Origin: Acheta domesticus
Lineage: Eukaryota; Arthropoda; Insecta; Orthoptera; Gryllidae
NCBI GenBank assembly: GCA_031308135.1
Contig: JAHLJT010008756.1
Span: forward strand, 137,627,775 to 137,691,774
Direction of reading: 5' to 3'
Length of the DNA: 64,000 nucleotides
Position 1 is the stretch's first letter. Each line of letters opens with the position of its first letter. The notes under the pieces were generated by a model. It did not search any database and was not told the DNA's origin. It saw only the letters and a program-made list of their open reading frames with translations. Position numbers and translations under genes: made by a program. Positions 10,487-21,504 of this stretch are shown here, piece after piece.

Positions 10487-11287
10487 CAGTAGTCCCTCGA
10501 CATCCGCGGATTCGCTATTCGAGAGTTCCGAACATTCGCGATTAGAGAAATGCTACCAGTTTTTACATTTGCGACTTCAACGTTCGCGAGTACATTTTTC
10601 AGTCGTACATTTTCTTTTAAGCGAGCACATTTCATTCCTTTATCAGCGTCATTTGGAAACCAAACTGAGAAACTTGACAGACACCGGAGCTCAAAGTATC
10701 ACGTTCTGCAAAAATCTCAAATTTGGAATGTCAATTCACATTAATAGAAAAACAAAATTGTAAAATAATTCAATTCAGTTGCGTCAATTTGGAGGTAAGG
10801 GTTTTTGGCCACACGAACAGAAAAGACATTCAGAATCTGTGCATCTGTCATTGCAATGATTTCACTGTAGAGTAGCCTTGGGAAATAATCAGCAAAGAAA
10901 ACCCCTCCGCAAATAATGAACTAACGGAAACGAAACTACGTCCTGGAGAGAAATAGAAGCACCAACTCTTCCACATTTGGATATTAGAATGAGTAGGGAG
11001 GTGAAACAAAAAATAACCAAATCCTATATCCAATAACTTTCAACTTTGAAGTAAGTTTCAAATAATGTTTTATTTCTTCTCTTTGGGATATTAATAATCA
11101 ATTTTGTTTGTACTAGTGTCAATTCAGTTCTTGCTTTTCATTTCTTGTCTCTTTTTAAACAGTTTTTTCGATATCCAGGAACCTAACTCAAGTTTTTTCA
11201 TTAAAAGATAGACTCAACGTTTCGCGGATTTGACATTCGCGATGCTTTTTCAGGAACCTAACCCTCGCGAATGCTGAGGGATTACTG
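10487..11287. mobile_element. pogo/Tigger-like non-autonomous DNA transposon
   Basis: The 801-bp element starts CAGTAGTCCCTCGACATCCG and ends with the inverse of CAGTAATCCCTCAGCATTCG, so the terminal inverted repeats match at about 18 of the first 22 positions. It is flanked by TA on both sides (10485-10486 and 11288-11289), the target duplication of Tc1/mariner and pogo elements. The terminal sequence CAGT.NTCCCTCG is typical of the pogo/Tigger group. Sub-terminal ACATTCGCGAT motifs are also repeated in inverted fashion. The short open frames inside show no DDE transposase, so it is a MITE-like derivative. Confidence 0.85.
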
Positions 11288-11289
11288 TA

Positions 11290-11870
11290 CATATTTTAGG
11301 TCAGAAATATTTTGTAAATATTTGTGCTAAAATAACAATTAAATAAAACTATGTTAACAATACTGATTTCATCAAATCACATACAACATATTTCATTAAT
11401 TCACAACAACGAAACAATTTATCATAAATAGCAGCTGTTTACGAAAATGTTAAAATATTATACCTTCACACTAGAGTCAATAGCACGACTCTTCACACTA
11501 GAGTCAATGAAAAATCATGCAGTTTTTCAGAACCTGCTTTTAACTTTTGTTGATTCTAGTACTTAACAAGGATCCTCAGGTGTTTTAAAAAGAGTGAGTA
11601 AGCATAATAGTAAATATTGAAAGTCCATTCAGAGTTCGAAATTTACAGAAGTGTTTATGATTGAAGACAAGCACGAAAAGTGATTAAGTGGGTCAGAAAT
11701 ACATCGAAAAAAGTAAATAAATACAAGGTAAATAGAAATGTCCACAATATTTTTTCAATGTGGATCATAAAGTAAATATCAAAGACTTAAGTAAAACTAG
11801 TGAAGCTACAACAGCACATACTTTCTCGCGTTATTTCTAGCTGCTCTGCTATATAATTCTATTACCTAAA
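11290..11870. other. AT-rich stretch, nothing recognised
   Basis: No supported gene or repeat. A short direct repeat CTTCACACTAGAGTCAAT occurs twice at about 11465-11510. Confidence 0.4.
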
Positions 11871-11884
11871 ATTGCATAATTTGT

Positions 11885-11965
11885 TTTCCACACCGAGGTT
11901 TAAACTCAGGTCCTCCGAGTTAACTCGCCGTGAGCCTTACCTGCAGGCTATTGAAACGCTGTGAG
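11885..11965 (-). mobile_element. Possible decayed tRNA-like SINE head
   Basis: On the minus strand there is a box-B-like GAGTTTAAACCTC preceded by AAGGCTCACGGCGAG. It could be a highly diverged tRNA-derived head. Only one copy was seen, so the call is weak. Confidence 0.25.
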
Positions 11966-11999
11966 TTTCGAACTCGGGTTAAAATGTAGTGGTCTCAAG

Positions 12000-12480
12000 T
12001 CAATATTTCCAACATGCAATTTTCGGAAATTCAGAGAGATCAACAAAAATGAGATCTACACTATTATTTTAAGTGACCCTTGTTTAATACATGGAAAAAA
12101 TTTAAAGAAAAGAATAAGACCAGTTTTTGGGAAAATGTTATTTTTATAATTTGCATTAATGTCAACCAGAAATTATTTGAAAACAATTCGTTTCTTTAAA
12201 AAGTTGTATTTGGTATTTTTTAAAGAGCTGATTTTTTAGAACATGTTCTGTTTAGGGCAAACATCTCTAACTTCAATTTTCTAGTTTCGAAATATTAACT
12301 ATTTGTTATTTTTGAAAATATGGAGACTTCCTCAATGGGATAAGCACAATATTTTTTATACATCTTGTAACACACGAGAAGAAATTTTCAAGAAAACATT
12401 TGGAGTGTTTTTTGAGAAAAAACATTTTTTAGAACTTGCATAAATTTCAGGCACAATGTTTTAAGGATCTGATGTTTTTG
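12000..12480 (+). repeat. HINE-related internal modules
   Basis: Two diverged copies of the module found inside the 5910-7490 element occur here (AAAATTTAAAGAAAAGAAT at about 12097; TTCAAGAAAACATTTGGAG at about 12387), spaced about 290 bp apart. That is close to the roughly 300-bp module spacing in the full element. Confidence 0.5.
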
Positions 12481-13144
12481 AAGAGATCTTGTCTGAGGCA
12501 AAATCTGTCGGTCATTCACCAGGTATACATCAGAAAAACGTGAAAAACTGTCGATCAGAGCCACGACCAAGTCTCTTTAACCTGACTTCAAATAATATTT
12601 TGGTCATTAAACATTCTCCAATAGTGTCTAACTATGTACATACAATAACTCCCAATCAGGACGGTGTATCTCAAGAAGTTTCGCTTTATTTATGCGATTT
12701 TTATTACCACTTCTCCCTTCTGGTCAATCATAAAGTGTGTCTCATTTATATTAGGAGGCGGTCGATAGCTAGGTCGATGTCCAATAAACCGCGTATGTAA
12801 TGTAACACAACCTCTTTGATTTTAACATAGCTTTCAGTTATTTTCAATATTTTGCGAATTTTGGAACTGTTGGACGTAATTTCACACGTGGAATAGTCCT
12901 ATTAAATACCACTCGTGCTTTGGAAATTCTCAGATAAATTCCCGACTCGCGAAGCGCCGTCTTTCAAATCGACATCGTCAAAATAGACTTGTGAATAATC
13001 TGAGTGTAGAATTCGTGTTTGTGTCTCCTTCAAATAGACGTCGTCACAACACTTCCTTGCAAATACTGTGTAAATAAACTGTATCTAGAATTGGTGAATT
13101 GAATCGATCGCCACAGTAGCCTCTCGTAAATACTGAGTAAACAA

Positions 13145-13335
13145 GCCGCGTGCAGAGTGACGTCGGCGCAAGAAGCCGCCCGGGGCGCCAGGAAGACCGC
13201 TGGCGTCACTCGCGCAGCATCCGCGCGCCAAGGCCGCCTGCGCCGCCGCCAAGGCCTCCTCCCCTCCCCCCCCACACACGGCGCGCGCTCTTCTGTCCTC
13301 TCGTGAGACCGTTTCCCGTGGGCCGTGCATTTCAA
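13145..13335. other. GC/CpG-rich island
   Basis: A sharp CpG-rich block, including a C-run near 13262-13272, in AT-rich surroundings. Open frames on both strands are arginine/alanine/proline-rich, as expected of GC-rich DNA, and are not supported as protein. Confidence 0.5.
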
Positions 13336-13339
13336 GGAA

Positions 13340-15235
13340 TGGCGAGAAAATGGGGGTTTGGAACGAACTTTTTTAACTGTACATGATCAATCGTTTTTGA
13401 AATGCGATTAAACGATAAACAGGTGATACTATTAAAAGATGTTAAACATTATTTTTTAAATTTTGAGAATCAATTTTACGGTAAATGAGATACATTCCAT
13501 ATCAAGAGTATGTTCGTAAAACTTACAAGTCACAAAACAAGTGTCACGAGAGACATAATAAACATTTGTTCTCAGCAATCCTAAATTGATGATGCTAATT
13601 TCCCAAACGTATTTTATGGTAGTAAAATTAAGAATAAAATCGGTTCTAAAAATAATGAATGTACATAATGCGTTGATAAGAAGCTATTGACGTTCGAAAG
13701 CATTCGCTTTCCTCCTCGAAATCCATCAGGGGGAGCTTCCCCTGACTCTGCTCGCACTTCCCCACCAAACACAGAAAGAGTTCTGTAGGCGGAAGTTGGA
13801 GCGGAGAGGATAAGTACTAGCGCTCGCCCAATTTCACGACGAACGGATGATTTAAAACAAAATACGTTTACTAGATATTTGCTTGTGAACATCAAGATTG
13901 AATTATGTTTTTATACTTATTACTTTATTTTAAGTTTATTTTCTTTTTAAATGATGTATTGAATAATCATTTTTCTGGAAAAGCAAGAATATGTTTGAAT
14001 AGAAAATCCTTTGCTTGTTTTCATTTAGTGTTTTTTTATTGAATGCATATATTATTTATTGAATATAGCAACAAACTTATAAACTATGTAACAAATAGTG
14101 TACCAGCTCTTGTAAAATCCACTCAGATTTTTTATGTATACCCCTCACGAGAGAACAGCTCTTTTAACTATATTTATTCGTAAACTTAACGTGTAAGAAT
14201 AGGCAAATCCTGCACTTGAAGTAAATACAATAGAAGTCAAGATCCTTTCGATTCAAAATATTTAATTTTACTTTAAAAACATAAGTTCAAAGAATACTAA
14301 TGTACTTTATTTTAAAGGATAAAGTCTTTACTTTGATAGAGGGAACGGAAATTATTTCTAAATTTCTGGCAATAATTGTCAAAATATCTTGTACCAGGTA
14401 TGTGGTCATGTATCAAGTGGAGAGAGAGAGAGGGGGGGAGAGAGATCTGTACATCCTTTTCAAATTCGCGACAGTTGCTCTGAAAGTAGTGTGTGGAAAA
14501 TCTAGAAAGCTAGTTACCTTGCCTCTGACGTTGACGTGTCTGTTTTAGACTTACAAGTTAATCCTACACCGCTGGAGCCCAGAGCCCAAAAGAAAGTGAA
14601 ACATGGCTTATTACCAAAAAATCAAAAGTGTATTTTTCAACAAATTCATGCGAACGAAGTTTTGCAATTATCGATAAGATTTTTAACTCGCATAATGCGC
14701 AAAAGAAAGGCGATTATGTCATTCACGTTGATCTTTGGGTGTTACAGTCTGGCTCCATTTTTTGGGCCAAATTTTAACTTCCAATATGTAGCGGGTTATT
14801 CAAATAGCATCCACTCTAGTATATATAATTCTCTAAATTATGTATATGTATGAGATACAAAGAAATTGGAAAACAATGAAAATTCCATTTTTGGTATTAA
14901 ATTTTGTTTCGGCTATATTTCAGACCATGTCCACTTAACAGGTTTGTTTTTGTCAATATATTATTGTTGAAAAATATTTGAAACACTGAAAAGGAAATTG
15001 CAATACTTTTAGTGGTAGGATGAATGCAGTGCTTTGAATAAAACAGGCCAGCTTTTTATAACTATGAGGTACCCAAAAATTAAAATTAAAAAAAGGCGCT
15101 ACGGTATGTTTGCTTTCAAATATTTTTGTTATAATATTGTAGAGAGAGAACTTTTCCTTTAGCACAAACTTACATAATACATCTTAACACCAACAAATAA
15201 TCTCTATAGAAATGAATTAACATTTCCATTTCTTC
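13340..15235. other. Mostly AT-rich stretch with (AG)n tracts
   Basis: No confident gene. A purine microsatellite (AG/GGG) lies at 14420-14446. An open segment at about 14547-14760 follows an acceptor-like TCTGTTTTAG and reads partly protein-like, but no phase-compatible partner was found. Confidence 0.35.
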
Positions 15236-15240
15236 CACAG

Positions 15241-15306
15241 TTTTACAGAGGGTATAATGAGAACAGCAAGAAGCGCAATAAAAAGGTGAACAGAATATTC
15301 AAGTAA
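15241..15306 (+). CDS. Candidate terminal exon (very basic C-terminus)
   Basis: A strong acceptor (CATTTCCATTTCTTCCACAG) ends at 15240. The following frame gives YRGYNENSKKRNKKVNRIFK and a TAA stop at 15304-15306, immediately followed by AATAAAATAAG, which contains a polyadenylation-type AATAAA. A lysine/arginine-rich C-terminal tail is plausible. An alternative phase also gives a short open tail, and no upstream exon was found. Confidence 0.3.
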   Translation, partial: FYRGYNENSKKRNKKVNRIFK

Positions 15307-15748
15307 TAAAATAAGGACACTCAGGATTTATTATGCTTTTTTTTAAAACTTCTACAACGAAATGATTGCGAATCTTTGAGAGTTGGTATCTTATCCAAGC
15401 GTTGAAATCTCCCATCAGATAACGTAGTGTTCACCTCACATCTTTCATGATTCCTTTGGCTATGTCCAAAAATTCAAGTGTTAAGTTGATGTGTTTGTTG
15501 AAAGTAAAATGAATGAACTACCATCTTGTGAGTATTCGTTTGAACAAAGATAGAAAATGTTAGTTACGCTCATAAACCAGGGGTAAAAATTCAAAAATTC
15601 TCATTTTTTTATGGTTACATATTCTACGAACTTACGAGTATTATCTTAATTGAGTATTTTTCTTTAAAAATAAATGTCACTTATCATTTATATCATTTAA
15701 AATATAATTGAATATACAATATTAATAGTGTAACCAGCATTTTGATTG

Positions 15749-15766
15749 AGAGAGAGAGAGAGAGAG
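15749..15766. repeat. (AG)9 microsatellite
   Basis: A pure dinucleotide GA/AG run, visible directly. Confidence 0.95.
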
Positions 15767-15816
15767 TAATGAAAGATGAAATAGAATAATGTAAACATAC
15801 GTCTGATTAAAATACT

Positions 15817-15822
15817 TTTATT
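15817..15822 (-). promoter_or_regulatory. Polyadenylation signal AATAAA
   Basis: A minus-strand AATAAA lies 8-13 bases beyond the stop codon of the small ORF at 15830-16057, a close but plausible position for its 3' end. Confidence 0.4.
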
Positions 15823-15829
15823 CATGCAT

Positions 15830-16057
15830 TTACTTCAGTTGGTCTACTTTTCTAAGATTTCCCATTTCCTGTCTGTTATTCCTGTCATTTCCTGACTTGT
15901 CCGTAGAAGTCTCCCCAACTGCTTCAGGGTTCCATTCAATTCTTCGGTTACTGCTCTTGCAAACGTTTTGGCATGATCCCAAAGTCACGTATATAGCCAG
16001 TATGCAAATTAGGACAGTACCAGATATACCGCACCTGCTTATTACGTTTGGGAACAT
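15830..16057 (-). CDS. Candidate small secreted or membrane protein
   Basis: A 75-codon ATG-to-TAA frame. Residues about 11-28 form a hydrophobic segment (SGTVLICILAIYVTLGSC) consistent with a signal peptide or single membrane anchor after a short N-terminus. The mature part is hydrophilic, with one Cys in NVCKSSNRR and an Asp/Asn/Lys/Arg-rich tail ending KVDQLK. A polyadenylation signal follows the stop. The upstream side opens about 195 bp away into the GC minisatellite at 16252. I do not recognise the product. It may be a complete short gene, a terminal exon, or chance; the ordered signal-ATG-stop-polyA arrangement favours a real transcript unit. Confidence 0.4.
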   Translation of the reverse strand: MFPNVISRCGISGTVLICILAIYVTLGSCQNVCKSSNRRIEWNPEAVGETSTDKSGNDRNNRQEMGNLRKVDQLK

Positions 16058-16251
16058 CCAAACGATCCTATTATAAGCGATACCTGGGAGGTAGGGTGGT
16101 TACGCAAAAGCACGCTGTCCTCTCCCGACTTACAAATGTCTATTTCGATGCGCTCGGAAATACCCGAAGTGAGCGTTCACGGCCGCGGCTGCCGCGGGGC
16201 GAGCGACGCCTCCCGAGCGCCGTCTGCCTCGGCAAGGCGCGCGCCGCGGAC

Positions 16252-17342
16252 GGGCGGGCGGCGGCGCGGGCGGCGGCGCGGGCGGCGGCGTGGGCGGCGG
16301 CGCGGGCGGCGGCGCGGGCGGCGGCGTGGGGCGGCGGCGCGGGCGGCGGCGCGGGCGTGCGGGCGTGGGCGGCGGCGCGGGCCGGCGGCGTGGGCGGCGG
16401 CGTGGGCGGCGGCGTGGGCGGCGGCGCGGGCGGCGGCGCGGGCCGGCGGCGTGGGCGGCGGCGCGGCGGCGGCGCGGGCGGCGGCGTGGGCGGCGGCGTG
16501 GGCGGCGGCGTGGGCGGCGGCGTGGGCGGCGGCGCGGGCGGCGGCGCGGGCGGCGGCGCGGGCGGCGGCGTGGGCGGCGGCGTGGGCGGCGGCGTGGGCG
16601 CGGCGTGGGCGGCGGCGTGGGCGGCGGCGTGGGCGGCGGCGTGGGCGGCGGCGTGGGCGGCGGCGCGGGCGGCGGCGCGGGCGGCGGCGCGGGCGGCGGC
16701 GTGGGCGGCGGCGTGGGCGGCGGCGCGGGCGGCGGCGCGGGCGGCGGCGCGGGCGGCGGCGTGGGCGGCGGCGTGGGCGGCCGGCGTGGGCGGCGGCGTG
16801 GGCGGCGGCGTGGGCGGCGGCGCGGGCGGCGGCGCGGGCGGCGGCGCGGGCGGCGGCGCGGGCGGCGGCGTGGGCGGCGGCGCGGGCGGCGGCGCGGGCG
16901 GCGGCGTGGGCGGCGGCGCGGGCGGCGGCGCGGGCGGCGGCGTGGGCGGCGGCGCGGGCGGCGGCGTGGGCGGCGGCGTGGGCGGCGGCGTGGGCGGCGG
17001 CGCGGGCGGCGGCGCGGGCGGCGGCGTGGGCGGCGGCGTGGGCGGCGGCGTGGGCGGCGGCGCGGGCGGCGGCGCGGGCGGCGGCGTGGGCGGCGGCGTG
17101 GGCGGCGGCGTGGGCGGCGGCGTGGGCGGCGGCGTGGGCGGCGGCGCGGGCGGCGGCGCGGGCGGCGGCGCGGGCGGCGGCGTGGGCGGCGGCGTGGGCG
17201 GCGGCGTGGGCGGCGGCGTGGGCGGCGGCGTGGGCGGCGGCGCGGGCGGCGGCGCGGGCGGCGGCGCGGGCGGCGGCGTGGGCGGCGGCGTGGGCGGCGG
17301 CGTGGGCGGCGGCGTGGGCGGCGGCGTGGGCGGCGCGGGCGG
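16252..17342. repeat. 12-bp GC minisatellite, about 90 copies
   Basis: Uninterrupted tandem 12-mers GGCGGCGTGGGC and GGCGGCGCGGGC, differing at a single T/C position, with a few irregular units near the left end (16330-16450, 16590-16610, 16780). T-type units contain the nonamer GCGTGGGCG, the consensus bound by Egr/Zif268-type zinc fingers. The order of T and C units forms higher-order repeats toward the right end. The long open frames across it on both strands (Gly/Ala/Val, Arg-rich, Pro-rich) result from the unit length being a multiple of three and stop-free. They should not be annotated as protein. Confidence 0.97.
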
Positions 17343-17640
17343 GGCGAGCATTGCGCGATCTCCCTTGGAATGCGCGCGCGCCCCCAGCGGCGCGCCCGGC
17401 AACCGCCCTTTCCGCGTGCTATTCCGGGCGCGTGGGGTGCGCGCGGGGGCGGGAAATCCCGCTCCCCCTCCGCAGCGCTTCTCAGAAGACGCGGCGCAGG
17501 CGCAGGCGCAGCCGGATGCTCCGCTGCGCGGAATCGATTGCGGCGCCCTCGAAGGACGCCGGGAGGAGGCGATGGGATTTCCGTCCCCGGTCTCCAAGTG
17601 CATCGCCCCGGGGAGTCAAGGTCCCAGCTCTGGTATCGCA
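17343..17640. other. CpG-rich flank of the 12-bp minisatellite
   Basis: Non-repetitive GC-rich sequence with many CpGs between the array and a SINE-B copy. It could be an associated CpG island. No coding features. Confidence 0.5.
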
Positions 17641-17644
17641 CCGG

Positions 17645-18112
17645 GAGAGGAGGCTCAAGGCATCGAGTGTCACTGCAGTGCATCTGACCGGGAGGTCCTA
17701 CGGTCACACTGCAGACGGTGGCAGGATTTTCGACACTAGCTAGTTATCTAGGTCGAGTTCAGTCGATGTCTGGAGGAGAATTCTACGGCCTTCTGCTCTA
17801 ATCGGTAGTTTTCCGTGATTTCTCCGATCAACACCAGGCGAATGCCGGACCAGTCTCCTAACAAACGTGCTACTGACCTCGCATGATCTTTCTTTCCTCT
17901 TCCTTGTCCTATCCTCACCCCTTACACACACTTACACTAACACGCACTACACTACCACACATGTCGGGAGACAGGTCTGGAGCATAGATGTTGGCACGGC
18001 TGCGGTGGTGCCCCGCTGGTGAACGATACATGGTTGGGGAAAACCCCGTTAATAGACGGCAGGTCGGTGCCGGATCTCGCATCCAAGATCACCGCTACCT
18101 CTGGAAGTAAAC
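17645..18112 (+). mobile_element. SINE-B copy with tRNA-like head
   Basis: Begins with the tRNA-like head (GGCTCAAGGCATCGAGTGTC as A-box region; GCATCTGACCGGGAGGTCCT before a decayed box B), then GGCAGGATTTTCGACACTAGC, the GGAGGAGAATTCTACGG body, the CACACTTACACTAACACGCA track and part of the tail. It is followed immediately by a second SINE-B in the same orientation. Confidence 0.85.
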
Positions 18113-18655
18113 GACCGGGAGCGATGGCTCAGTGCATCAACCTGATGTCACTGTAGTCCCTCTCACCGGGAGGTCATATGCAGGATTTTTCGACACTAGC
18201 TCGTCAGCTAGGTCGAATTCAGTCGCTGCCTCGCTGTCTGGAGGAGAATTCTAGCGGCCGGCTGCTCTGATCGGTAGTTTTCCGTGGTTTCTCCGATCAG
18301 CACCAGGCGAATGCCGGAGCAGTACCCTAACAATCGGGCCACGGACCGCGCGCGAGCTTTCCTTCCTCTTCCTTGTCCTATCCTCACCCTTTACACACAC
18401 ACACACACACACTACACTACCACGCACGCCGGGAGACCGGTCGGGAACTGAGAGCCTTTCCCGGCGGGGGCGGTGGCCCCGCTGGTGGGAGACACCCGGT
18501 TGTGGGGAAACCCCGGTAGTCGACGGTAGGTCGGCGCCCGATCTCGCCATCCAGCGGGGAAAAGATCATCGCCACCTCACGAGAAAAACATACGCATTAC
18601 ACTTACGGGACGAATGACCAAAGTAATTGACGCGCACGGAAACATCAATCAATAG
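18113..18655 (+). mobile_element. SINE-B copy, tandem to the previous one, near full length
   Basis: Head at 18120-18185 (GATGGCTCAGTGCATCAACC A-box region), body, (CA)n track at 18391-18410, GGTTGTGGGGAAACCCC stem-like motif, GGTCGGCGCC and the full tail TACGGGACGAATGACC. A partial second tail follows at 18656-18745. Its head lacks a good box B. Confidence 0.87.
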
Positions 18656-18745
18656 AAAAAACGCATGCACTACACTTACGGGACTAATGACCTCATCTGT
18701 TCATGCTCCCGAATTCATTAATCAATCTCTCATATTGATCTTGCT
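18656..18745 (+). mobile_element. SINE-B tail fragment
   Basis: A repeated tail motif (GCACTACACTTACGGGACTA, then ATGACCTCATC) directly after the preceding copy. It is probably a tail duplication or the remnant of a third SINE. Confidence 0.7.
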
Positions 18746-18890
18746 TCACTTTATTGAATCAATAACGTTTTTACAAATGTTTGCTTTTTTACATCTTATC
18801 GACCAATATCTAACCTCAGGAATGGATTTAGTATTCAATATTGTAAAATAAAATAATATTTAAAAAATGATCCTGTAAAATTTGTTTTTT

Positions 18891-19281
18891 TTACATAAAT
18901 TTTCTTAAAACGCAGATAATTGGAAGTACACAACAAAATGTGTACGCTAACGAATGTAATGGGATATCGGTCGTCAAAACAAAATGTAACATATCGCAAA
19001 GTAAAGATTTCTCTGACTTTATCACATGTTGTACTAGGCCGCTCCCCTTCGTGGAATCAATTGCAAGGTCCCTGAAGTACTCCTGATAGCTTACACATGG
19101 GAATGTAATGGATGGAATTACCGCCCGCCGACGCTCATGTCGTGAAGAGAATGAACGCCTCTGCCCAGGTATCACACTTGCTTCGCTTCGAGGAATCAAT
19201 TGCAGATTCTTTGATGCACTCCTGGCATAAGGGCACCTCTTGGCGTGCACAGGAGGAAATCCCCGTTGTTGATGGCACAGT
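18891..19281 (-). pseudogene. Two diverged, tandem copies of a coding-like exon
   Basis: On the minus strand, 19281-19135 can be read as ISSCARQEVPLCQECIKES, then AIDSSKRSKCDTWAE; 19125-18891 reads FPCVSYQEYFRDLAIDSTKG and continues to a stop at 18891. The two share ..QE.....AIDS.K, and the DNA segment GGAATCAATTGCA recurs at 19053 and 19192, 139 bp apart. The QEC-type cysteines of one copy are tyrosines in the other. The first copy has a stop close upstream and the copies are in different frames, so this looks like a decayed exon duplication. Function unknown; a Cys-containing secreted domain is one possibility. Confidence 0.35.
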
Positions 19282-19369
19282 TCATACTGTGAAGTCAAAC
19301 TCGTCTTTCCTTCACGTAGTAGAAGATAAGATTCAGATATCAAGAGCTCTAATTTTTTGTTAATATTAT

Positions 19370-20160
19370 AAACAGTATTATTATTACATGTTCAAACTAA
19401 TCTGGATGGTACCTAATGTGTTTACGATAATTTTATAAATTGACTTTTTCTAGCCTGATGTCAAAGTACTGTGGATTAAAAGTCTCTAAGCTCATATAAT
19501 GGAAAAGTATATGAAAAGTTAATAACTTATAAAGAAAGATTTATTTAATCATTCAATAGTATAAGAAGGGTTGAGATAAAATTCCTGCCAATAGTTTATG
19601 ATCTTACGACTTGGCGGGGAATGCCACATGTTAAAATGTCGGAAGATATGTTAAGATGTAATATTTCACAGCAGTTGTTTTGCAAAAATTGTTCGCTTTA
19701 AGTATTTGTAATAAATTATACTACAAATATACAACATAGTTTCATATTCTTTTTAAAGCATTTATCAGTAATTTTATACTAAAGAAAAAAGTAAGTCATG
19801 AAATTAAGAAAATAAGTTTTATTACCAGATATTCAATGAGCAAGTTAAGTATCAAAGATTGCTATGATGTAATGTTGAATTTTCTTGACGGCATTTACTC
19901 TTGTGTATAAAAGATTTATTGCTGTTCTCAGAGAAACAATATTAATGATCATAAGACAAGCGATTATTTGTCGAACGTCATGGAGCACTTACCATTTATA
20001 GAAAAATGCATGTGTACTCATATCTAAGAACTGCTGAGTAGGCGAGACATGCATTAATACACAAGCTTTCTCAGAATAATCGACGTAAGATATTGGCGTG
20101 CGAAGTCTGAATATTAATACCACTTCGTTGAAATATCCAATGTTATTAATAGAAATGATG
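19370..20160. other. AT-rich stretch, nothing recognised
   Basis: No supported exon, RNA gene or repeat. Confidence 0.4.
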
Positions 20161-20164
20161 AGAC

Positions 20165-20310
20165 ATAGAACATAAAAACAGATGTTAGTAAACATCTGTT
20201 TTTTAAATGCGTAGATGGTACGATTTAATATCTGTTTTTTTAATTAAACCATCAATATTAATTATCCATCGACAAAGAAACATCCATGTTTTTAAACATC
20301 GGCGTTTAAT
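20165..20310. repeat. Family H palindromic repeat fragment
   Basis: Contains AAACAGATG..CATCTGTTT around 20174-20205 and AAACATCCATGTTTTTAAAC at about 20278-20297. Same palindrome-chain style as the longer copies. Confidence 0.6.
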
Positions 20311-20554
20311 GTAAGTAAATAAATCTCTACATCGTTTCTAAGTAATTCTTTCTCTTAAAACTCTAAATTTGTTATAAAAAATACTAAATATTAAATTTAT
20401 AATTTCATTCCATGTATCATTAAAACGAAATCATAATTAGCAATAATTATAATTATGAATTCTGGCATCACAAAAAGTTAGGTTATTATAATTTTCCAAC
20501 ATCCTGGAAAAATGTATTAAATTGTACAGGAAATCAATATATTTAAAAAACAAT

Positions 20555-20925
20555 CGGCAAAGGTGGTTCAGGGCATCAACTGAAGTTGCAGCAATGCCTT
20601 TGAACAGGAGGCTCGAGTCTCGACGGAGGCCTGATATTTGGCACTACCTGGTCAGCTAGGCCGAATTTAGCCGCTGCCTGCAGGAGAATTCTAGCGGCCG
20701 GCTGAACTAGCCTTGGCAGTTTTCCGTGGTTTTCTCCTATCAACACCAGGCGAATGCCGGAGCAATATCCTAAGAAACAGGTCAAGAAATCTTCCCTTCC
20801 CCTTTCTTCTCTTTTCGTCACCTCTTACTTACACACACTTCCACTCACATGCACTACTCTACCACACTTCTCGGAAGAGGAGTCGGGAGCTCAGAGCTTG
20901 TCACTGCTTCCCTAGTGATATACCA
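20555..20925 (+). mobile_element. SINE-B copy, 3' truncated
   Basis: A well-preserved head (GGTGGTTCAGGGCATCAACT A-box region at about 20560-20582; GGAGGCTCGAGTCTCG at the box-B position) followed by the body and CA-rich track. The copy stops before the tail and runs straight into family H sequence at about 20930. Confidence 0.85.
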
Positions 20926-20929
20926 ATCC

Positions 20930-21480
20930 ATCGACCAATATCTATCGATGTTTTTGAAAACATGAATGTTTTAAAGTTGGTGTAGTAACTTCTAAAATTA
21001 AATTGGTTGCAAACCAAAATCCATCAATCTTTTTAAAAACATGGATGATTTGAAGCTGGTATTGTAACCTCTCAAATTAAATTCGTGCACAACAAAATTT
21101 AATTTGCCAGTGGCCGTGCACATTCATTTATAATTTAAAATTTAACTGAAAAATAGTTATAAGACGCCTCTCCAAGTGCGAAATTCGAGGAAAGACAACG
21201 GAGAGCAGCTCTCGAGGGAGAGGTAGTATGCTCAATGAAGGAAGTGCAAACTGCATTTGTGTACTTCGAACAAATAACAAAATCATTAGTTATTATGGAA
21301 GAGCAGGCCTCATGGCCTGAGTCTCGGCACTTCAATAAGGAATTTAATGGAATTATTTCATAATTTCGCATTCACAAAATTGTGTTAATAGGAATTTTTC
21401 ATCCACAAATAAAACATCAGCACAAAACATCAATGTTCAAAAAACATCGACTGCAATACATCGATGTTTAAAACCCTAAA
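20930..21480. repeat. Family H repeat region
   Basis: Several copies of AACATxxATGTTTT-type palindromes at 20948-20972, 21022-21045 and 21415-21470. A direct repeat (TTTAAAGTTGGTGTAGTAAC versus TTTGAAGCTGGTATTGTAAC, each followed by CTC/TTCTxAAATTAAATT) lies at 20970 and 21050. No clear terminal repeats. Confidence 0.55.
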
Positions 21481-21504
21481 ATTTTATATATAGATTGATC
21501 ATTC

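Noticed and set aside
10362..10763. A 133-codon plus-strand ORF
   Set aside because: It crosses the left boundary and inverted repeat of the Tigger-like element, so it cannot be one conserved coding unit.
16252..17342. CRISPR array
   Set aside because: There are no spacers. Units are directly adjacent 12-mers, and the genome context is eukaryotic.
16048..17743. 460-560-codon Gly/Ala/Val, Arg and Pro-rich frames
   Set aside because: They come from the 12-bp GC minisatellite (unit length divisible by three). The flanking parts of the frames run through SINE-B and CpG-rich DNA.
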